NCBI GenBank assembly: GCA_026419785.1
Contig: JAODTK010002110.1
Coordinates: forward strand, 496,001 to 560,000
Source: Sclerodactyla briareus
Taxonomy: Eukaryota; Echinodermata; Holothuroidea; Dendrochirotida; Sclerodactylidae
Direction: 5' to 3'
Length of the DNA stretch: 64,000 nucleotides
Shown: piece by piece, positions 56,231 through 64,000 of the stretch
Numbering within the stretch: the stretch's first letter is position 1
Layout: every line of letters starts with the position of its first letter
Made by a program: the position numbers and the translations under genes
Notes under the pieces: model-generated
Database searches by the model: none
What the model saw: only the letters and a program-made list of their open reading frames with translations
Told to the model about the DNA's origin: nothing

Positions 56231-56919
56231 ACGAAAATACGAACTGTTATCTGATGTACATACACTAGTGGGTGGGGCACAAAAGTTGGTACCGTGTATA
56301 ACATGACTTTGATTTTACGTCACCAGAGGTCGAATTTCCGTTTTTGGCAATTCTTCTAACTTTGTTGGATTTGAACAAAACTTGGTGGTGACTGGATGTA
56401 CGATTGTTGTTAGCAAGCCCAAACACATAATCTTAGTCTCTACCTAAAACGGAGTCTTTATGAGGTTAGAATACTTCTTCTCAATGATTGCTCAAAGCCG
56501 TGCAGGATACACGTGGCCGGGATCCCCCCACCTAGTTTATGGTTAGGAACGTCTTCTTCATAACGTTGCTTGCATCAGGCCTACTCCTGTCTATTTCGTT
56601 TGTCCTAGGGGGTGTTACTGTACCTAGTCTATAGCGAGTACAGTAAGGAATTGCAGTTTTCCGCTTTAACCATAGCAATTTGGTAGCGAGGCGCTACTCA
56701 CATTCAATTGGTGTCTGGAGAGATAACATTCCTGCGACATTAGTAGGCCTAGGCCCAGTACGGGGGATATATGGTTTTGTGTGGGGGGTCGTCGTCTCTG
56801 CGCGCACCGTAAACTTCTCGAATCAGATTAAGCATTCCGGGCTTATTTGTGTCAAGATTTTCAGCTCGCGACTCCCTTGCATTTGAGAGACGCCGAACAA
56901 CAGGATCTTTTTTTTTTTC

Positions 56920-57055
56920 ATCATGGTAAACCTACCTACCAAGTATGAGCATGTCCATCCTGTGAGTCCGCAATTCACATGTTTCACAATCCGCGTCACT
57001 ACCACACACTGGCATGACTGCATAGATGTCCTTGGCCGAAGTCAAAGAATCAAGC
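56920..57055 (+). repeat. Terminal unit of the A/B repeat element, solitary copy
   Basis: 'catcatggtaaacctac', 'caagtatgagcatgtcc', 'ccgcgtcactaccacac', 'catgactgcatagatgtcc', and a hairpin-like end (57025-57051). It contains only the last A unit and the terminus, showing that the end is shared even by solo fragments. Confidence 0.7.
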
Positions 57056-57850
57056 GGAGGGTAACTTCACTTTTGGATTCCTGAATCAATGGTTTTTTTG
57101 AATTCAACAGGAATCAGTATGCTCAGATGCAATCGACACTGGTACAATGAACATTCTCAGGTGACACTGCACTTTCATGAAGAAACATTGTACGATGTCC
57201 ACAAGAGTGACTTAAGGTAGCTTTCAAATGATCCTTGACACTAGATAGTCCATAATAAAACTGACGCAATGACCAGTCTCCATAGTAGGGTAAATTCAAA
57301 ACATATCGATAGGAAAGACGCCTCAAATTGGCACAAACGGGCATTCCGATCAAAATTCTGGCTTTTTGTTTGCCGCGTTCGTCAGCAAATGGGTTTTCTA
57401 AAGTGCCTATGACATAACTGGTTGGAGAATATTTGTTGACATTATCACATGTGTTGTGTTATATAGTGTCTCCAACTACAAACAGTAACGCCCTTGGTAG
57501 TTATTCAGTTACCACTCATTTTGTGCAACCCAATGGTCATTCACGTGCCACATGACTTCACCTTGGCTCCAAAAATCCACTGTATTGTGCTTTTTAAAGA
57601 TGCCCTGTACTCTGCTAAGGATCGGAAAAACCGCAAACCCTACAGTACTATATTTTCTAATGGATTGGCCGAAGGTTTCCTCTTTTCATTGTGATTCACT
57701 CCCGAAAATGTTCACGCTTCAGTTTCCCTTTTCATAGTTACAAATACGCTCATTTTGCATTTTGTGTGTATACATCGCGATTGCTTCTAAAAATAATGCA
57801 TTTTGTTCATCCTCAGCTAAAACTGAATAACGAACTGTCACAACATGAAT
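57056..57850. other. No gene seen
   Basis: A 76-codon minus-strand frame (57123-57353) reads smoothly (for example NLPYYGDWSLRQFYYGL) but matches no family known to me and has no visible splice borders. The remainder is featureless. Confidence 0.3.
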
Positions 57851-57851
57851 G

Positions 57852-58272
57852 TAGATCACAAATCATCCCTCCATCAGATCACAATCAATATCATCCTCAA
57901 TTCACAAATAATCAACCATCAGATCACCAAAATCAGCATCAGAATCAAACAAATAATCACCATCAGATCACAAATAAGCAGCCATCAAATTATCAACCAG
58001 CAATCCCAATAACCACCATCAATCACAAATTATCAAACAACCAAATCTCAAATAATCGCCATCACAGATCACACATATATCATCCATCAAATCACAATAA
58101 TAGCCATCAGATCACAAATAATTCGCCATCAGACACCATACATCAGCATCAAATCTCAATAATCATCCATCCAGATCACCAAATAATGAGCCTCAGCTCA
58201 CAAATTATCGCCTCAGATCACAAATCATCAGCCATCAGATCACAAATTATCAGCCATCAGATCACAATCATC
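57852..58272. repeat. 22-bp minisatellite
   Basis: About 19 imperfect copies of 'ccatcagatcacaaataatcag'. Translation gives a His/Gln/Asn/Ser-rich open frame of 201 codons, an effect of a repeat without stops in that frame. Copies vary in length by several bases, unlike CRISPR repeats and spacers. Confidence 0.95.
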
Positions 58273-58279
58273 AGTCATT

Positions 58280-60400
58280 GCGATTCATATATATAGCCCC
58301 ATAACATCCATATCATATCAACAACTCTGCATATCTTCGCCTCTAGACAAGGGACATCACTAGATCCCCAGAAATACTCTAACCATTCTCTTAGGTACAT
58401 CCATATGTTGGGTACCAAGATTGGTCTGCATTAGGCTTTAGTAATAATTTGCTGTGGTAAAACATGTTGTGTGGTGCACGTGTTGCATTCGTGAACATAA
58501 GTGGAATACAAGTTGGTCACAATGTGTTGTACCACTTCAGTCACATTGACATTCAGTGATCTCTCCCACTGTCCTGAATAAAGTGGTTTAATTGTCAGAG
58601 GCGTCATTGGGCAATTTTTTTACGGACCATGTCCACACCCTCACACTCCTTGCTAGTGTATCCCAACAAGGGCACAACCATGTTGAAGTTTGCTGGGGTT
58701 TCAAGCAAGATGGAAGGAAGATAATACAAAACCAACCCATTTAAAAACAACCCGTAAAAATCCTAAAACTCCTAAAATAAGCCCAATGAGTTTTGACTCT
58801 TAGTACAAAATCCTCTTAATTGCTTTTTTGCTACTTCATGCCCCCTCCCACTCTTCCTCCCCTTAATACCCAATTTGATGAAGTTTTATCGCTCAGTCAA
58901 CTCACTTCTTTGACCCAAAATCCAACTCGGATGTTCTTGATCCCCTCCGTAGCCTGTCTTCTTTTGCCTCTTAACATAATTTCTTCATTATTCATTGCCT
59001 TTTTTATTTTCCACATCCACCCGGGCATGGAATTCCCCCCCCCCCCCCTGCCAGCCGCAAACACCTCCCCCCCTACCCACACCCAACAACTTCCCCAATG
59101 CAAGCGTCAAAAGGCTGCAAATATCTCTTTAGGAAACCTCCACATTGTCTCCATTCCCAGGCAAGAGAGAGGAAAGAAAATGTTACAGTATTTTTCTTAA
59201 GGTCTAATCAACCTAATTATCAAATCCGTTGGGTAAGAGAGGGTTTGCTTGTGGGCGCTTATAACAGCACAATTGTCCAAGAGCTATTGGTTTTTAACTC
59301 GTTCCTCCGTGCTTCATTCTAACAGAGAAGCTATTATATGATATAATTCGATCAAATTCCTCCGACCATCATACACCTCAAATCCTAAAATGTTAAACGG
59401 ACCATCCTACTGAGTTTTGGGCGAAATTCTTACCAAGTTGGGAATTGGAATATCTTATGCTAAATTAGGGAAATACAATGACCTCTACTGACCCCAGCTG
59501 CACTTTCAAAATGGTCAGGATCAAAGTCGATCACCATTTCTACCAAGTTTGTGGAATCAACGAACTCGAAAATTGCATAAATTATGCCAATTAAAAACAT
59601 TTAAATGACCTCCAGTGACCTCCAATCACTTTCAATTTCTTCGGAAGCAATGTAGACACATCCACCAGTTTGTGAGAATCGACAATGTTGAAAAAATTGC
59701 AATAAACCATGCAAAATTAGACCAACTTAATTATCATATTTTAAGCTGAAAATCTAAAAGCAATTCATCTACCTGTAATCCAGTCATACATGCCAAAACA
59801 CCTTCACTGTAGCTCATACGGTTTTCTTGCATAAATCCTGCTAACGAGCGTAAACAATAATTCACATAAATTAAGTAATTACCCAACTTAATTATGGCTG
59901 CTGCCCAAAATCGATCAGAGCGTGTATCACCCAACCCTGGTGCTAACAAAAAAGTTTTGTCATAGTCGGCCTCACGGTTGGAGTGCAATCTTGCTAACGA
60001 AAATGTGTGACACACATACACACAGCTACATTACACCCACACGCCATAGTGACCACTATGTCTCATTCCTGAATTTCATTCAGGCGAGCGAGACAAAAAA
60101 ATGAAATGATCTGCACTATTTCAGGTCTTATGCCATGTTCAGGGATGGAGCTACGCTGGTGGGGGTAAGCCAGCACTCAGCCGGAAGGCAGAAAAGCAAT
60201 CAGCACTCACAGCAAATTCATGTCTTTCCAACCAGCACTGAAATAATAAAGTCATTTCATCTTACCCCTTACAACAGACAAATGCCCATTATTGTCACGC
60301 AGATTAGGAATATTTGACTGCAATTTGAATCAATTTCAGTCGGCATTAGGAGTGGCAAGGACATCTCTGGCCATGTTGATATCTTTCTTGTGCAGTCACA
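58280..60400. other. No gene seen; weak 'tgacctcc' repeats
   Basis: C-rich run near 59034-59048. 59400-59720 contains two degenerate units with 'gcataaattatgccaatta' and 'tgacctccagtgacctcc', related to 21240-21640. No exon was recognised. Confidence 0.4.
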
Positions 60401-60589
60401 GTGGCTAGCAGCCATCATACTGCCTCACCATCCCAGTCCAGGAATTGTATAATCATGATCAGCTCTGTCCCAGAGGATGTGTCCATCATCACTTACCTTT
60501 GAGAACACACAACATCAACCCTGTACTGTGTAACACTTATTGTTTTCGAATCATATTAGAGTCCTATCTATTGATAAAACTTCATTACA

Positions 60590-61540
60590 AGAATCCTCAG
60601 TCCAGGAGTTGTATAGTAGTCGCAGTCATGGGATCATTACCTCTCAGACTCCTCCATCATGGGTAACATCAGCAAATCAAACAGCATATCAACTAGGTAA
60701 TTATATGGTGGTGTTACACTGAGTGGTATTCTACCAGCTTATACAGCCATACCATATCACCAGACTCTCTCACTGTCCTCGTCCCAGGAGTGGTTAGTGG
60801 TGCAGTATGGTCATGTCTGATACATCTGTTACCTCTTGGGCTCCTCCATCTATGTTACCATTGGCAGATCACACAGTATCTACTACTGGTACTCTGTATG
60901 GTGGTGTTACACTGAGGGGTATCTACCAGCTCCTGTGCCACATCAACTACAATACCTCTCAGCAGCATACACACCATCATCAGAGTATCAGAGTCGCACA
61001 GCATCAACTACTGGTACTCTATATGGTGGTGTTACACTGAGTGGTATCTACCAGCTCATACAGCCATACCATATCACTAGACTCTCTCACTGTCCTCATC
61101 CCAGGAGTGGTGTAGTACGTTCTGTCTGCAGTCATGACCTCCTGTGCCACATCAACTACAATACCTCTCAGACGAAACCATCATCAGAGTATCAGAGTCG
61201 CACAGCATCAACTACTGGTACTCTATATGGTGGTGTTACACTGAGTGGTATCTACCAGCTCATACAGCCATACCATATCACTAGACTCTCTCACTGTCCT
61301 CATCCCAGGAGTGGTGTAGTACGTTCTGTCTGCAGTCATGACCTCCTGTGCCACATCAACTACAATACCTCTCAGGGGGGACGGGAAAAAAATCCATCAT
61401 CAGGGTATCAGAGTCACACAGCATCAACCATCATTAGTACTATGTGGTGGTGTAACACTGAGTGGTATCTCATACAGCCATACCATGTCAACACCCTCTC
61501 CCACTGTCTTGATTGGTGTCCAGCCAGGCAACGGGAATCG
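60590..61540. repeat. Tandem array, 204-bp period, about 4-5 copies
   Basis: Two full units, 60981-61171 and 61185-61375, appear identical over 191 bp, offset by 204. Flanking units (60600-60980 and 61390-61540) are diverged and partly deleted. Landmarks: 'cagcatcaactactggtact', 'tggtggtgttacactgag', 'catacagccataccatatca', 'ctctctcactgtcctcatcc'. The period is a multiple of three, so a plus-strand frame of 239 codons spans the array. The minus strand of each full unit also has an open stretch (DVAQEVMTADRTYYTTPG, DMVWLYELVDTTQCNTT) ending in TAG. Neither is a recognised protein. Confidence 0.92.
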
Positions 61541-62184
61541 GCAGGCGGCTACTGAGCTGCCAGCTCTCAGTTCCACCTTCATTTTCTCTCCTAAGGGCCC
61601 CATCTGGAACAACAATCATTAGAATGGAGATAAGGTGATTTAATCGATATCAATAACTTGCCAAGAATATTATCAAACCTATAGTATGGTGGCCTTTTCA
61701 TGATGTATTGTCGAGTAGCTGTCAACTGTATAACCCACCTCCTACACACCAGACATGCGTGAGTCATTGTCAAGGGTGGGTCATGCGATTCTGTTGTATA
61801 TACATTGGATTCAATAGTAAATTGACCCAACTCTCAGTCATTGAATTACCTTCAGAATGACCCACTATTCAGCCAGCTTCCATTATCATTTTCTACATAT
61901 TCCAAGTGAATTGACTTTCCGCAGAGTCAGCGTGTATGAACAATTCCAGGGACAGTGATGCACCTGCGAGTCACTTCTTATCTGATAATGTCCACACTTG
62001 ACTGCATCTTCAGGGTATTAGGTGCATCATGGCAATTGACGAACTGCTCCGTAATCCTCTCCCACATCACTTCTAGGTCACGAAGACACTGCCTGCCTTA
62101 TGTGAAGGACCAAGCTCATCCCTGGCTCAAGACTGATTGGGTATCCATTAGCAATCCGTATGAGTGCTACTGCACACAGGCGCG
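61541..62184. other. No gene seen
   Basis: Unique-looking sequence between the 204-bp array and the R4 repeat. Short frames only. Confidence 0.4.
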
Positions 62185-62410
62185 TACCGAGAGAATTGTC
62201 TGGGGGGGGGGGGGCTTGAGGTCAAAATCCAAGGAAGTGTGCCCTTATGAATGGCCTCACCCACCTATTGGCAAATATTTTCATTTATGGGCCCCTAGAC
62301 ACATGCTACTGCAATATGCGCTAAATAACAGCTGCAAAACCTCTACTGAACTGCAAAAAAATACGTTTTCGTGTTAAAAATTCATTGATCACTGGGGGTA
62401 GGGGGATTTT
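62185..62410 (+). repeat. Poly-G-containing dispersed repeat R4, copy 2
   Basis: 'aggcgcgtaccgagagaatt', a G run (62201-62212), 'ttgaggtcaaaatcc', 'atttatgggcccctagac', 'cagctgcaaaacctctac' and 'tgaactgcaa'. Same orientation as 53418-53670. Confidence 0.88.
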
Positions 62411-63080
62411 GATCCCCCAAACACCCCCCCCCCAGACTGCACAAAACCAACAATCTTTGTTTTCAGATAATTAAAGATGGATTGTCGTCAATTGAAATAA
62501 ATACTGTAAGCAATATACTGCAACCAGCAATTTCGATAAATTGAAACCAAATGGTATATTTCACACAATTTGTTTGTCCAAATAAAAATACAATAATATT
62601 GAAAGTATGTGATTCCGATATACCGAGTTGGGCTGCAAATCACGATAATTTTGTTGTGACGTCATGCAAAATTCGCCGTCGCTTGTTCGCTGGATGCTAG
62701 CAGACGACAATCCATCTTTAACAAGAGTGCTAATGGCACAGTAGCTCACCCTGTACAATTACTCACTGAATAATCATGTTGGTAACTGCAACAACCTTTC
62801 AATTTCTGTATATATGTACCATGTGTCAATGATAACACAGATCAAGCATGATGATCATCAAAGTGAATTTGTAGGGGAACAACAGCTTGACTACTTGTTC
62901 CCCAAAATGCACTTTTCATCATACTGCTCCTTCTCTGCTGCTCCTACTTTTCATTATACTGCTCCTCATACTTCTTCAAAGACATTTCACTTCAAATTCC
63001 CCAAACACTGATGAAACTGACCAAGTTACATTATCAGAGTAGAATAGAACAATTTCACAAAACTGCACAGACTTCCCCTC
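62411..63080. other. No gene seen
   Basis: A C run (62425-62433), then AT-rich sequence with no recognised feature. Confidence 0.4.
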
Positions 63081-64000
63081 AATGACCATGGACTTAACAT
63101 CCATAAACACCCTATATGTATCATTAGATTAATACTGACAAACTCCCGTGATCATTCAATCTGGTCTGTATAAGAACATGACTGATCGAGTCAAATGGTC
63201 TATTTTGGTCATCAGGTGACCGGCCTTCAGTCTCAAAAACTCTGAACACCTCTGTAAATGTACCACTGGTCAAGCGTTATTAGGGCCTACCATCAACACT
63301 AAGCAACAAAAGTTAGAGGTAAATTGTGTGTTTGTTCATATGATGGGCCCAAAATTCTCAAACATACCCAATGGCCCTCTACCCAAAGACCATTGCATGT
63401 AATCAAGACATGATGAGCCACAAGGGCCCACACCGGGCCTTGCGCCCAAACACCTCAAAAGAACAGTTTTCCAAATATTATTATGATCCACTGTTGACAT
63501 TGTGCAACAAAATTTGTGGAGGGCATACATTTCACATTTTTTCACATGATAGGCCCCAGGCCTAAGATTCCTGAAACACCCCCAAGCATTGTTGTGAACT
63601 TGTGACCCACCATCACACTAGGCAACACAATTTGGAGGGAGAGATACATTTTGTGTTTCATATGATGGGCCCTAGGGCACATGATAGCAGAAGCCCCCTT
63701 CCCCCTATCAATGGCCCCCTTTACCCAAGGACCATTACATATTTGTGCAATTTTACTTCTTTAGGCAAACTCAGTAGAAGCTTGTGGGAGGAGATGCATT
63801 TCAAGAACCAAAATTCCATAAAATGGGCACTAGGAACCAGGTGGGACATTGAACCCCACAACCCAAAATCCTATACATACCAATGGTGGGGCTATTGAAG
63901 CCTCATGATGACCAAACATTAGCACTGTGCACCAACATTTGTAGGAGGAGAAGCATTTGGCAAGATTCCACAAGTGTGGACCCTGGGACCCACACCGGGC
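63080..64000. repeat. Degenerate tandem array running off the window
   Basis: Repeated text includes 'catatgatgggccc' (63340, 63660; variant near 63544), 'cacactaggcaacacaattt'-like (63290, 63500, 63615), 'cccaaagaccattgcat' (63383) against 'cccaaggaccattacat' (63724), and 'cacaccgggcc' (63430 and 63990). Units are about 140-280 bp with poor conservation. 'gaggagaagcatttgg' links it to the array at 3210-3700. Confidence 0.65.

Noticed and set aside
57852-58272. Possible CRISPR-like regular repeat
   Set aside because: Repeats are contiguous and degenerate with no unique spacers of constant length, and the context is eukaryotic.
57691-58296. 201-codon plus-strand open frame rich in His, Gln, Asn and Ser
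   Set aside because: It is the translation of a 22-bp minisatellite that happens to lack stops in this frame; the text before the repeat shows no domain or good start context.
60836-61555. 239-codon plus-strand frame as a gene
   Set aside because: It exists because the tandem period is a multiple of three; two identical units and diverged neighbours show no codon-like constraint, and no family is recognised.

Overview
The window reads as eukaryotic, animal nuclear DNA. It has spliced exons with GT-AG borders, tRNA-derived SINE sequence, LINE debris, many tandem repeats, long poly-G/C and poly-A/T runs, and very little continuous coding sequence. A Sam68/KHDRBS-type STAR gene and an apparently intronless TRIM-NHL gene among repeats full of 'tgacctctggtgacc' motifs suggest a marine invertebrate deuterostome, perhaps an echinoderm. 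That last step is inference only. All repeat borders and similarities were judged by eye and are approximate.

Two protein genes can be recognised. (1) On the minus strand, about 9.5-17.8 kb, eight exons encode a KHDRBS/Sam68-like RNA-binding protein: the linker before the KH domain, KH domain halves, RG/proline-rich segment, tyrosine/glycine-rich tail and a candidate last exon. Splice phases agree across nearly all junctions, but several exons need one-base frame changes, mostly in homopolymers. (2) On the plus strand, about 47.7-49.9 kb, one block carries in order RING, B-box, coiled-coil, filamin-type and NHL-type signatures of a TRIM2/3/71-like E3 ligase, scattered over all three frames. 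Because the conserved KHDRBS gene shows the same kind of break, I think much of the frameshifting is consensus error (unpolished long reads), although decay of the TRIM copy cannot be excluded. Short ORFs here should therefore not be trusted in either direction.

The rest is mostly repeats. 0.3-2.1, 11.9-12.5, 20.7-21.2 (inverted), 23.6-24.7, 54.6-55.3 and 56.9-57.1 kb hold one family of A/B dimeric tandem repeats. Four of these copies stop at the same hairpin end, which resembles a Helitron-like non-autonomous element. 24.7-30.7 kb is a roughly 6-kb structure with inverted arms of about 1 kb. 32.2-32.7 kb looks like a foldback MITE. 36.8-40.2 kb contains two large tandem arrays (units of about 195 and 650 bp). 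43.2-43.8 and 53.8-54.5 kb, and 53.4-53.7 and 62.2-62.4 kb, are pairs of dispersed repeats, one of them containing a poly-G run. 51.85-52.2 kb is a LINE 3' remnant. 57.85-58.3, 60.6-61.5 and 63.1-64.0 kb are further tandem arrays. The 5.2-9.4 kb block has few repeats and lies just downstream of the KHDRBS stop, so part of it may be 3' UTR.
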